In this document: piece by piece, positions 31,954 through 41,931 of the stretch
Layout of the letters: every line of letters starts with the position of its first letter
Numbering within the stretch: position 1 is the first letter of the stretch
Source of the DNA: Entonaema liquescens
Lineage: Eukaryota > Ascomycota > Sordariomycetes > Xylariales > Xylariaceae
Reading direction: 5' to 3'
DNA length: 64,000 nt
Assembly: GCA_902805475.1 (NCBI GenBank)
Contig: CADCSX010000013.1
Location: forward strand, 62,001 to 126,000
The notes under the pieces: generated by a model
Told to the model about the DNA's origin: nothing
Database searches by the model: none
Seen by the model: the letters and a program-made list of their open reading frames with translations, nothing else
Translations under genes and position numbers: made by a program

Positions 31954-32353
31954 TTTTATTTATATATAAAAGTTAAAATAAGTATGAATAAATCATCTAG
32001 AATATTTTCTAGTCCCATATCTACGATTAGGGCCTCGCCAGGAGCGGACAAGCCGCCCCAAGCTAGCCCCGCGCGCAGCGCGCGGGGTCAGACCCCCCCT
32101 TAGCTTCGCTAGCTTCGCTAGGGGGGGGCTAGTTATTAATTATTTTGTTTAATTTAGTTGTTAATAGCTTAACCTTAAGGTTATTCTTATTAATATTATT
32201 ATTCTTAAGTTAAATAGCTTAACTTAATATTATTCTTAATAATATAATAAACCCTTAATATTTCCTTGCGCTGAGCGAAGCTCGAGCTAGGTAGCAGCGC
32301 TAAGGTAAAAATTTTTTTTATACTTTATTTAGTATATGGTTTATCCAATACAA
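31954..32353. other. intergenic spacer with GC elements
   Basis: No gene. Contains a CTAG-bounded GC double hairpin (32063-32132), an AT repeat stretch (TTAATATTATTATTCTTAA-like, 32150-32260) and a GCGCTGAGCGAAGCTCGAGC palindrome near 32270. Confidence 0.7.
32063..32132. mobile_element. CTAG-bounded GC double-hairpin element, 66-bp unit
   Basis: CTAG, CCCCGCGCGCAGCGCGCGGGG, GTCAGAC, C6 and G8 arm, CTAG. Confidence 0.8.
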
Positions 32354-32426
32354 ATTCTCATTAGCTCAAAGGTAGAGCAGGATACTTCTAATATCCCGAT
32401 TTTAGTTCGAATCTAAAATGAGAATG
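32354..32426 (+). tRNA. trnR(ucu): tRNA-Arg (anticodon UCU)
   Basis: Seven-pair acceptor stem ATTCTCA/TGAGAAT, D arm GCTC/GAGC, anticodon stem GGATA/TATCC with loop CTTCTAA (TCT at 32387-32389), T arm with TTCGAAT loop and a perfect stem. Position between cox1 and nad1 is the usual one in filamentous ascomycetes. Confidence 0.92.
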
Positions 32427-32526
32427 TTTATAATAAGTAGTTATAAATTTATAACTATTTTTTATTTATATATATTTTCTTCATTATTTATGAAGAATGA
32501 TATAATATTGGAAGTATAAGTAATAA

Positions 32527-35500
32527 ATGTTTTATTTACCGTCAACTATAATTTCAATAATTGAAGTTCTTTTAGTTATAGTTCCAGCATTATTAAGTGT
32601 AGCTTATGTAACAGTTGCAGAAAGAAAAACTATGGCTAGTATGCAAAGAAGATTAGGTCCTAATGCTGTAGGTCAACCCAAATTTAATTCCCCCTCCTGC
32701 CTGCCCTTTCCCCTACGAAGTACGAAGTCGGGGATAGGCGGCCGGAACCTGTGGGCCCCTGCCCCACTGGGCAAAATAATTAGTGATGCTACATAAGGGT
32801 TAGAATTAGACCGTACCATAGCTAAAAAAGTCTGAAAGTATTATATAGAAGCAGATGGTACTGTAGTTAAAACTACATATGAGTCTATAGGTGCAGCAGC
32901 TAAAGAATTAAATGTACATCATACTGTTATAAATAATCATCTCGACAAATGAATTCAAGGTGGTATTGAAGATAATTATCTATTTAGTAGTGAATTGGGT
33001 AGTTTAGAGTTCCCTGCGCTGAGCTTCGCTCTGTGAAACGCTGGGTGGCAAGAAAAAGAATCCTTATTAAATAAAGTTAAAAAACAACAAATGAAACTGC
33101 TCCTGTTTGAATATATAAAAGTGTTGATGGTGCTTTAGTATTAATCCTGCGCAGGCCCCTGAGCGAAGCTCCCCCCCCCCCCGCAAGCTTTAGCTTCGCT
33201 AGGGGGGGGGGAGCTTCGCTCAGGAGGCCTAGCTGGACTGCTACGCTGTAGATAAAAATAAACCTACCTATGGTTCTAAATTTTTAGCTTCTAAGTCTTC
33301 AGGTTTTAGTACTAAGACAATTAGTAAATATTTAGACTCAGAAAAAAGCTATAATAGGTTATACTTTTATACTGCATTAAAAGGATAGAAAATAGGGGAA
33401 TTAAATTAAAGGTAAGGAGTAAGAACCCTTACTAGGCCTCAATTAGAGTTATATACTTTAATTAAAAACCATCAAATTGACAGGGAAGCCTTAAAGCTAT
33501 TTCGACTAAGTAAGTTAAGTAATTAATTTATGGCTCGGTTAACAACTAGAGGTATAGTGAAACAGAAATAGATGCACGAAAGTAAATAGGTAATCTGCAG
33601 CCAAGTACCTAGTTTGCTTACTTAAGGGTTACAATATATGATTAAAGAGGGCTTCGCCTGCTGGCTTCGGAACCTAAAAAAGCAAAATTTGAGTTTAATT
33701 TCTTTATCTTTTTTATTATTTAATCTTTTAGGTTTAGGGAGGTTTAACCTCTTGATTCATGCGATTAGTAAACTCAAAGCTAAGGAATTAGGTATGCAGT
33801 TCATCGACTAAACGGTGGTTTATATTAATTATTAATAATTAATATTTAAGATATAGTCAGACCCTACTTGAAAGAGTATAGGATTTTCTTCTTATAAAAC
33901 TTGAATAAAAAGGTTTGTAAGGAAAGATCTGTTAAATGGATAATAATTTTATTATTTAGGGAGAAGGCCCCTAACTTTACCTCCCCCCCCCTAGCTTCGC
34001 TAAAGCTTTAGCGAAGCTAGGGGGGGGGGAAAGAAAAATAATAGGTCAAAAGTTTCTTATATGTGGTTAAAGGGGGAGATTCGTATTATGGATTATTGCA
34101 GGCATTTGCAGATGCTTTAAAACTATTATTAAAAGAATATGTAGCACCTACGCAAGCTAATATAATATTATTCTTCTTAGGTCCTGTTATGTGAGGTAGG
34201 ATCTCGCTATTTATTTGGGATAAACTGTCAAATTACGGGGACACCCTAAAGCTTCTGGTACCAAGCAGCATATGAAAATATGTTTGTGGATGAACTAATC
34301 ACTCATGTATGGTAATAAGTCAGAAGATATTCGAAAGAAAAATGGGCAATCGCGTAGCTAAGTCAGAAAGATTTTTTTCTGTAAAAGTGCAACGAGTTTA
34401 TGATAGTTGATGTGAAATTATGGTCTTAATTTCACATTTAAGATGTACTCTAATGGGTCTCGAAAGAGACTATCGAGTTAAAATCCTTTCTAATCAAATG
34501 AAAATTTATAGACCGTATTCTACGTATAGTTCTTGTTTTCCTCTACCTAAAAATAAATTAATAACCAGATCATTCTCTACTTTAAAATCTCCTTTATTAG
34601 ATCCTAAATTTATCACAGGGTTTATTGACGCTGAAGGTTCTTTTGTTATTTCTATACAAAAAGAGCCTAAAAATAAAACAGGTTGAACAATAAAATCAAG
34701 ATTATCTATCTCCCTTCATAAAAAAGATATAACTATCTTAGAACAAATTAAAAATTATTTTAATGGAGTAGGTAATATCTCTAAAGAAGGTAAAAATGTT
34801 GTACAATATCGGGTAGCTTCTTTACATGATTTAACTAATATAGTGATTCCTCATTTTGACAAATATCCTCTAATAACTAAAAAAAAGGCGGATTTTATTT
34901 TATTCAAACAAGTTATTGAATTAATGAATCGTAAGGAACATTTAACAAGAGAGGGTTTAATAAAAGTATTATCCATTAAAGAATCGATAAACTTAGGTTT
35001 ATCAGATACAGTGAAATCTGCTTTCTTTGATATTGTTGCAGTAGAGAGACCTATTATTAGTAATCAAAAGATACTTGATCCCTATTGATTAGCTGGTTTT
35101 GCTAGTGGTGAAGGTTGTTTCCTGGTTACATTAATTAAAACAACAAGTAATCAATTAGGTTACTGAGTTCAATTAAGTTTCCAACTTACTCAACATACTC
35201 GTGATATAGAGTTAATTAATAATCTAAAAGAGTATTTAGATTGTGGTCAAACAACTGTATACGACGATCATGATTTTATAAAGTATGTTGTATCTAATAT
35301 TTCAGATATTATGGAAAAAGTTCTTCCTTTTTTCGATAAATATTCAATTGTAGGAGTAAAGTCTCAAGATTATGAAGATTTTAAACAAGTAGTGTTAATG
35401 GTGAAGGATAAAAAACATTTAACTCCTGAAGGATTAAATTTAATTAAAAACATAAAGGAAGGTATGAACAAATTAAGAAAATAATAACTAATATTCGTGA

Positions 35501-38500
35501 ATTTTTTTTAATATATACGTAGTGGGGTATTTTATTAAGTACTTATTTTACTTTTTAGGTTGCATACTTAGGACTACATATTGCATGTGCTTTATATTTC
35601 GTATTTTGTACTTTGTTTTAGGTACTTCGTACTTCTACTACATATTACGGTTGAGTTCTAAGTGGTCTATATAAAAATTTATTTGCATTGATAAATTTAA
35701 CTACCGTGGTTATAACTTTAATTTTTGCATTATTAGGATATGGAGTTATACCTTATGTTCATAGGGTGATATAGTCAAATTACGGGGAACTTCTAAAGCT
35801 TATAAATACTAAACTAGGTACGAAAGTACTTAAGTGGCTGAAGTAATTATTCAGGTATAGTAATAAGTTATAAGATGATCAGAGGGTTAAGCTCTGAGAA
35901 ATGGACAATCGCGTATCTAAGTCAGTATTAAATATTTATAATACTGTAAAAGAGCAACGAGCAGACGGCTATAGATATTTATAATATTATTGTAAATATT
36001 TAAGGTATGCTCTAGTAGCTTAGAAATAAGTTATTGTAAATTGTATGCTAAAAATAACTACGATTCACCATTAATTGGAAAGGTTGTTCACAACTCTAAT
36101 TCTTTAAAAGTTAATTCTCGTCGTAATTATTCAACATTAAAAAATGAAATCGACGAACGCTTCGTACAAGTAGATCCTTGATTTATAACAGGGTTTACCG
36201 ACGCTGAGGGTTGTTTTATGTGTAATATGTTAAAAAAACCTAAATATAAAGCAGGTTGAGAAATTCAACCCGTTTTCCAAATTAAACTCCATGTTAAAGA
36301 TTTTCCTGTTATATTAGGAATTCAACATAGTTTAGGAAATATTGGGACTGTAGATAATAGCCAATCTACATGTACTTTTAGAGTCAGAAAATTGCAAGAG
36401 ATAATAGAATTAATTAAATTTTTTGATAAGTATCCTTTAATTACTAGAAAAAAAGGAGATTATTTATTATTTAAACAAATTGTTTCTATTATTCAATTAA
36501 AAGAACATTTGACTACTAAAGGTTTACAAAGAATTATTAATTTAAAAGCAACTTTAAATTTTGGTTTATCAAAAGAATTACAATTAATGTTTCCCGAAAC
36601 TATTCCAGTTGCCCGTCCTTTAAGAGAACCTTGCGTAATTCCACATCCACAGTGAATATCTGGATTTTCATCAGGCTTTACATCCCTACAGTGTTTATCA
36701 GGATTTACATCTAACGATAACGGTGAATTATCTCATTTAGTCGCTTGCTAGCTGCGCTAAGGGAATTATCTCATTTAAGAGAAACTTGTGAAATCCCACA
36801 TTCACAATGATTAGTTTCCCGCACACAGTGAGGGGGAACCTACGGGGTCAGACCGTTGGCAGCTGGTTTTATAAATAGTTTTAGGAAGAATCGTAGGGTT
36901 TTTAATGTGATTAAAATTAATCACATTAAAAACCCTTCCCCCCCCTATTCAGGAGACTTAGTTGCGCATTTAGAATTAACACTTTAGGATTTTTAAAAAT
37001 CAACCAGCTTAAACAGTTAAGATCTAAAAGTACCCATTGTAAAAATTTAGCTGTAAATGTTATATTCCCACCAAAAATTTATAGTATTTACAATAAGTAA
37101 TTAGTAATTTAACTAATTACTTTTCATTTCTATTTATTATCTGACCCTTATTTAGGGTATAATGAATAGCCTACATAATAATAAAAAAATGGAAAAAAAG
37201 CAGATTACTTCGTTGGTAGTTTGAGGTACTAATTTAACGTCTACAGTAGGTATGGGGAGATTTACAAAGGTAGTACGAAATATGATTCAATTACCTTCTT
37301 ATCAAAAAAGTGCTATGGTGGGATTAATTCTATCTGATGGTTGACTAAGATTTTCATCTAAAAGTAATAAGTGTCCCTATATAGGTTTACTCAATCTTTA
37401 GCTCATTCTGACTATGTTTGATTTGTATTTTCTTTTTTATCTCATTATTGTGATAATATGCCTTTGTTTAAGCAAGGTATAAGAGCTGGTAGACATTTTT
37501 ATGGTTTAGAAATTGGAACTCGTGCCTTGCCTTGCTTTTCGGAGTTATATGATATTTTTTATGTAAACGGAGTAAAAGTAGTTCCGGAGAATATTTATGA
37601 ATTGTTAACTCCTGTAGCTTTTGCTCATCTTATTCAAGGAGATGGAGGATTTAAAAGTAAAGGAATTTATCTTTGTACCGACTCATATACTCTTCAAGAT
37701 GTAGTACGGTTAATGAATGTGTTAATTATACGTTATGAATTAAAATGTACTCTTCATAAAGCAAGTAATGGTAAGGGCTACAGAATTTATATTTCTAGAA
37801 GCTCAGTTGGTAAAGTAACGGAAATAGTTTTACCTCATCTTATACCTAGTATGTATTATAAAGTAGGTATAGTTAATAATGAGAATAGTTAATAATGGTA
37901 ATATAGTTTTCGTACCTCAAACTTGTTATAGTTGGCTCCATCTATACAAAATAAGTTTGTCCCATAGCCCTATTTCATAGAGCTAAAAAAAGGATATAAA
38001 AGTCTTACATGGTAATTTCTCTATTTATTTAGGTAATTTCTCTGTTTCTTTAGATAATGGTATTTTTAAGTCTCTTCTATTTAAAATTACTCAGCATGAA
38101 AAAGATGAGGTATTATTAATTGCAATTAAAGATTATTTAAATTGTGGGTATTGTTATTTAAGAAAAAAAGAAAACACGATTGATTTTAAAGTTACTAAGT
38201 TTTCTGATATTACTGAAATTATAATACCTTTTTTTATTAATAATCCAATATTAGGTGTAAAATCTTTGGATTTTAAAGATTGATGCTTAGTTTCGGAAAT
38301 AGTAAAAAAAAGAGAACATAAACTAGCCTCCCGGAGGGAGGCTGGCCTTAGGCCGGCCGACCACCGAGGTGGCCAGCCGCCTCTGCGGCTAGCCCCGCGC
38401 GCTGCGCGCGGGGTCAGACCCCCTCTCGTATATATATACGAGAGGGGGCTAGAAGAAAATATTCTAAAAATAAAAGAAATTCAAAAGGGTATGAATAGGG

Positions 38501-41500
38501 GAAGAAGTTTTTAATTTTTTCATGATTACTTTTTATTATTTGTATGGACCTGGTTTAGCTATTAGTGATTTTAATTTAGGTATATTGTATATGCTAGCTG
38601 TATCATCTTTAGCGACTTATGGAATTTTATTAGCCGGATGGAGTGCTAATAGTAAATATGCTTTTTTAGGATCTCTTAGAAGTACAGCTCAATTAATTAG
38701 CTATGAATTAATATTAAGTTCTGCTTTATTATTGGTTATTATGCTTACAGGAAGTTTAAATCTAACTGTAAACGTAGAAGCACAAAGAGCTGTTTGATTT
38801 GTATTACCTTTATTTCCTATATTTATAATATTTTTTATTGGATCTATTGCAGAAACTAATAGACCACCATTCGATTTAGCTGAGGCTACTAATATGATTT
38901 GGTCTCATTAAAGATCACAAATTGCTGGAAACTCCTTCTTTGAGAATAGGACAATCAGCAGGGAAGTTAACATATAATGTTAAAACCTTCAGAGACTAGA
39001 CGTGATCATATAATATAAATATTTATATTATATAAGGTATAGTCCAAATTTGTATGTAAATGCAAAATAATAAAAAAAAAAGAAATCATATATAAATATG
39101 GATTTTACTGTTACTACCTTAGGTACGAACCATTTGGTTCGTACAGGTTATCTTTATACAATATCTAGATTGAAAGTTTGTACGGTATCTAGTAATAGAT
39201 ATTATTCTACTTCAAAATCAGATTCACAGTCATCTGATTTACCTCCTGTTCCTGTTTTAACTATTAATAATCTAAATAATAAAGATTGTATAAAATCTTC
39301 TAGAATATTATTAAAAGACAAAGGAGGTATTTATTCTTTTATTAATACAGTAAATGGTAATCAATATATCGGAAGCGCCAAAGATTTTTATTTAAGACTT
39401 AATGAACATCTTGATAATAAGAAGTCTAATCTTGCTTTACAAAAAGCCTTTGCTAAATATGGATTAGATAAATTTAAATTTTGTATATTTGAATATTTTA
39501 CATATGAAAGTAAAATTATAAGTTATAAAGCTTTAACTGATCTAGAATCTAGTTATATTAACAGATTTAATTTTGATAATCTTTATAATTTTAAAGCTAC
39601 AGCCACAAGCTCTTTAGGTTATAAACATACAGAAGAAGCAAGATTAAAAATGGTTGATTATTATAAGGATAAGAATAATCATCCTATGTTTGGTAAAACT
39701 CATACTGAAGAAGCGCTAGCTTTAATTAGTAAACCTGGTGAGTTAAATCCTATGTTTGGTAGAAAACATAGTGAAGCCACTAAAGCGTCTATGAGTGAAA
39801 AAAAGAATAAATATCCTTTAGGTGTTTACTCCTACCATATAACTCATTTGAACTCAGATATTTATTTAAACCCACTATACCTACAAAAAATTTATAGTAA
39901 TAATAATAATTAGTAATAAAAATATTGCTAATTTTCATTTCTATTTATTATCAAACCCTTATTTAGGGGATAGTGAATAGCCTGTATAATTATAAAAAAA
40001 AATGTTAAACTTATTAATAGGTGTAAATTTTATAGTGGGCGGAATTATCGTAGTACTTTTAGTAATATTAAAGGAAGGGTCCGCAGAAGAAACAATCTTA
40101 AATAAAGATAGGGTCGGTATATGTAAGAAGAGTCTGCACTCTATTTCTTTATTGACAACTAATATATTTAATTGTAATCCAATGTATGCCAGACACTTTA
40201 GGAATATTATTAATACTAAAGGTATCAGATATGTGAGTACTCAAAAATCACAAAAATGTACTATTAATCCTTGATTTTTAACTGGTTTTTCTGATGCTGA
40301 ATCTTGTTTTATAATTGGACTATCCAAGGATAGTAAGCGAACTAACGGATGAATAGTTGCTCTTGAATTTGCTATATCTTTACATGAGAAGGATCAAGTT
40401 TTACTAGAGAATATTCGAAGTTTTTTTTTAGAGGTAGGTACTATAAAAAAAGCAGGAAATAATGTAATTAAATATCAAGTTAGATCTATTGCCGATTTAT
40501 CTATTGTAATAGCACATTTTGAGAAGTATCCTTTGATAACTCAAAAGTGAGCTGACTATCAACTATTTAAACAAGCTTTTGAAATAGTCAATTGTAAAGA
40601 ACATTTAAGTTTCAGTGGTTTAGAAAAAATATTAAGTTTAAAAGCATCAATTAATAGAGGGTTTTCTGATAAATTGAAAGTAGCATTCCCTAATGTTATC
40701 CCTGTTCAAAGACCTCTGGTTAAATTATCCTCAAAATTTGATCCTTATTGATTAGCAGGATTTGTCAGTGGAGAAGGGTGTTTTTTTATTAATCTGTGTA
40801 AAGCAACCACAAAATTAGGGTTTTCTGCCTATTTAGTTTTTCAAATCACTCAACATTCACGTGATGTAAAGTTAATGGAGAGTCTTATCTCTTTCTTAAA
40901 TTGTGGTCGTTATGTTTTTCGTACGAATAAGGACCATGGTGATTTTTTAGTAACTAACTTTTCTGAAGTTAATGAAAAAATCATACCTTTTTTTAAAAAA
41001 TATAAGATACTAGGAGTTAAGGAAAGAGATTTTGCAGATTTTTGTATAGCATCTGATATTATTAAAGCCAAAGGTCATTTAACTCTTGAAGGGTTAAAGG
41101 AAATAACAGAATTAAAAGAAGGTATGAATCGTAAGAGAATGATTTAGATGACAACTTGATTTAGATGACAACTTAATTTTAAAGTTTAATAATAATGTAG
41201 AATTAGCTAAACATTTAGATATTTCTAAGGTTACGGTAGGTAAGTATTTAAATTCGGGTCTTATATATAATAAAACTTATCGGTTTAAACCTATACAAGA
41301 TTAGATATGGTTTGGTTTTTTTTTTGGAATCAGAATTAGTTAGTGGGTTTATGACAGAACATGCGGCAGTAGTTTTTGTGTTTTTTTTTTTAGCTGAATA
41401 TGGAAGTGTTGTGTTAATGTGTATATTAACAAGTATAATATTTTTAGGTGGGTATTTAATTTTAGACTTTATTTATTTATTAACTTATTTGGATTATATT

Positions 41501-41794
41501 ATTTGAGAATTATTCTTTATAGATTGAATACTTGTTTTAGATTATCTAATAGAAGATATAATGAATACACCAGCTTTAGAAGGATTGATTTATGGTTTTA
41601 GCTTAGGATTGAAAAGTTCTATCATGATATTTACTTTTATTTGAGCTAGAGCTTCTTTCCCTAGAATACGTTTCGATCAATTAATGTCCTTTTGTTGAAC
41701 AGTTTTATTACCAATAGTGTTTGCTTTTATTATCTTAGTACCATGTATTTTATATAGTTTTGATATATTCCCTATTAATATAAATTTATTTTAA
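32527..41794 (+). CDS. nad1: NADH dehydrogenase subunit 1, split gene
   Basis: Quinone-site membrane subunit of complex I. Exons 32527-32673, 34084-34185, 35709-35756, 38546-38887 and 41327-41794 join to a 368-residue protein: MFYLPSTIISIIEVLLVIVP, AERKTMASMQRRLGPNAVG, YYGLLQAFADALKLLLKEY, ITLIFALLGYGVIPY, GPGLAISDFNLGIL, IAETNRPPFDLAEA, ESELVSGFMTEHAAV and WARASFPRIRFDQLM. TAA 41792-41794. All junctions restore highly conserved sequence. The 34185/35709 and 35756/38546 borders each have a one- or two-base ambiguity that does not change the protein. Confidence 0.95.
32674..34083 (+). other. nad1 intron 1 (group I)
   Basis: Core spread over 33460-33890 (TTGACAGGGAAGCCTTAAAG, AAGATATAGTCAGACCC at 33848). 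The 5' half is a decayed endonuclease gene loaded with GC palindromes (33007-33050, 33150-33250, 33983-34030). Confidence 0.72.
32812..33389 (+). pseudogene. decayed C-terminal half of a GIY-YIG-type endonuclease
   Basis: The frame KKVWKYYIEADGTVVKTTYE with ESIGAAAKELNVHHTVINNH is a NUMOD-type DNA-binding tail. After a GC insert a second tail appears (GFSTKTISKYLDSEKSYNRL). No nuclease domain and several stops. Remnant. Confidence 0.65.
34186..35708 (+). other. nad1 intron 2 (group I, IC-like core)
   Basis: Core 34214-34420: AAATTACGGGGACACCCTAA, AATGGGCAATCGCG, AAAGTGCAACGAG. Same core type as the introns at 35757, 42443, 51870 and 54927. ORF in the 3' part. Confidence 0.75.
34420..35484 (+). 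CDS. LAGLIDADG homing endonuclease, nad1 intron 2
   Basis: ATG start. Motif 1 FITGFIDAEGSF and motif 2 WLAGFASGEGCF, each followed by the HFDKYPLI/FFDKYSIV and KEHLTREGL/KKHLTPEGL blocks. TAA 35482-35484. Two-domain enzyme of about 354 residues, intact. Confidence 0.9.
36050..36751 (+). pseudogene. first half of a LAGLIDADG endonuclease, nad1 intron 3
   Basis: Motif 1 FITGFTDAEGCF, then FFDKYPLITRKKGDYLLFKQ. It reaches WISGFSSGF at motif 2 and then dissolves into short tandem repeats (SGFSSGF, SGFTS) and a TAG at 36749-36751. No ATG upstream in frame. A second, diverged copy of the segment TTAAGAGAAMCTTG (36623 and 36776) marks a local duplication. The matching second half is at 38002. Confidence 0.75.
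36752..37188. other. spacer between the split endonuclease and the inserted one
   Basis: No ORF. Contains a GC fragment (36836-36862, with GGGGTCAGACC of the double-hairpin family), an AATGTGATTAAAATTAATCACATT palindrome (36904-36927) and the leader repeat 37121-37188. Confidence 0.6.
37121..37188 (+). repeat. leader repeat upstream of inserted endonuclease, copy 1
   Basis: TTTTCATTTCTATTTATTAT ... CCCTTATTTAGGG ... GAATAGCCT ... ending just before an ATG. Matches 39932-40001, which also ends at an endonuclease ATG. Confidence 0.85.
37189..37892 (+). pseudogene. second-type LAGLIDADG endonuclease with one frameshift
   Basis: ATG 37189: MEKKQITSLVVWGTNLTSTV, motif 1 MVGLILSDGW, then a TAG near 37400 in this frame. 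The next frame continues FTQSLAHSDYVWFVFSFLSH, motif 2 FAHLIQGDGGF, GIYLCTDSYTLQDVVRLMNV and ends TAA 37890-37892. The shift lies near 37383. Otherwise full length and close to the inserted enzyme at 5385-6030. Recently inactivated, or a sequence error, or a programmed shift. Confidence 0.75.
38002..38514 (+). pseudogene. displaced second half of the nad1 intron 3 LAGLIDADG gene
   Basis: GNFSVSLDNGIFKSLLFKIT, QHEKDEVLL, then IIIPFFINNPILGVKSLDFK and KKREHK-LEENILKIKEIQ to TAA 38512-38514. The motif GGTAATTTCTCT is duplicated at its start. A 126-bp pair of GC elements at 38323-38448 sits in frame between two CTAG copies, in KKREHKL-EEN. Confidence 0.78.
38323..38452. mobile_element. two adjacent CTAG-bounded GC elements (66 + 60 bp)
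   Basis: CTAG at 38323, 38389 and 38449. The second unit (60 bp: CCCCGCGCGCTGCGCGCGGGG, GTCAGAC, CCCCTCTCGTATATATATAC hairpin) is identical to 53808-53867. Total 126 bp keeps the interrupted reading frame. Confidence 0.85.
39098..39913 (+). pseudogene. GIY-YIG endonuclease, C-terminus displaced
   Basis: ATG start. GGIYSFINTVNGNQYIGSAK nuclease domain, LTDLESSYINRFNFDNLYNF, NUMOD3-type repeats (LGYKHTEEARL, HPMFGKTHTEE, NPMFGRKHSEA), then NKYPLGVYSYHITHLNSD and an early TAG 39911-39913. Its DNA-binding tail lies at 41160-41305 beyond the inserted LAGLIDADG gene. Nuclease domain intact; could still work in truncated form. Confidence 0.75.
39932..40001 (+). repeat. leader repeat upstream of inserted endonuclease, copy 2
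   Basis: Partner of 37121-37188 with about eight differences. Confidence 0.85.
40002..41147 (+). CDS. LAGLIDADG homing endonuclease inserted in a GIY-YIG gene
   Basis: ATG behind the leader repeat; N-terminal hydrophobic segment (LLIGVNFIVGGIIVVLLVIL, residues 4-23), then motif 1 FLTGFSDAESCF and motif 2 WLAGFVSGEGCF with KYPLITQKWADYQLFKQ and KGHLTLEGLKEI blocks. TAG 41145-41147. Intact, 381 residues. In motif 1 the usual Gly after Glu is Ser. Confidence 0.85.
41160..41305 (+). pseudogene. displaced DNA-binding tail of the GIY-YIG gene
   Basis: DNLILKFNNNVELAKHLDIS, KVTVGKYLNSGLIYNKTYRF, TAG 41303-41305: the NUMOD1-type tail missing from the gene at 39098. It is preceded by a 15-17 base tandem duplication (TTTAGATGACAACTT at 41143 and 41159). 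Confidence 0.72.
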
Positions 41795-41931
41795 ATCTTA
41801 CTTATTTAAGATACTATCTTTAATTTTTATGTAATTTATTTTTACATAACATAATCATGTAATTGTTTACTTATGATGTAATTTTAATTTAATTATGAGG
41901 GAAGTTTTATTTTTATTGATTTAAATAATAA

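Larger units (their letters stand above)
35757..38545 (+). other. nad1 intron 3 (group I) with nested endonuclease insertion
   Basis: IC-like core 35770-35980 (AAATTACGGGGAACTTCTAA, AATGGACAATCGCG, AAAGAGCAACGAG). The host LAGLIDADG gene is split: first half 36050-36751, second half 38002-38514, with another endonuclease between. Confidence 0.75.
38888..41326 (+). other. nad1 intron 4 (group I), GIY-YIG gene split by a LAGLIDADG gene
   Basis: Core 38917-39055: AAATTGCTGGAAACTCC, CAATCAGCAGGG, CTTCAGAGACTAGACG, AAGGTATAGTCC. Ends with G at 41326 after a T-run. Confidence 0.78.

Noticed and set aside
37383..37400. Programmed frameshift in the nad1 intron 3 endonuclease
   Set aside because: No slippery site or supporting structure evident; many neighbouring endonuclease genes carry plain frameshifts, so decay or a sequence error is simpler.
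41419..41601. 60-codon frame in the last nad1 exon
   Set aside because: Out-of-frame shadow of nad1.
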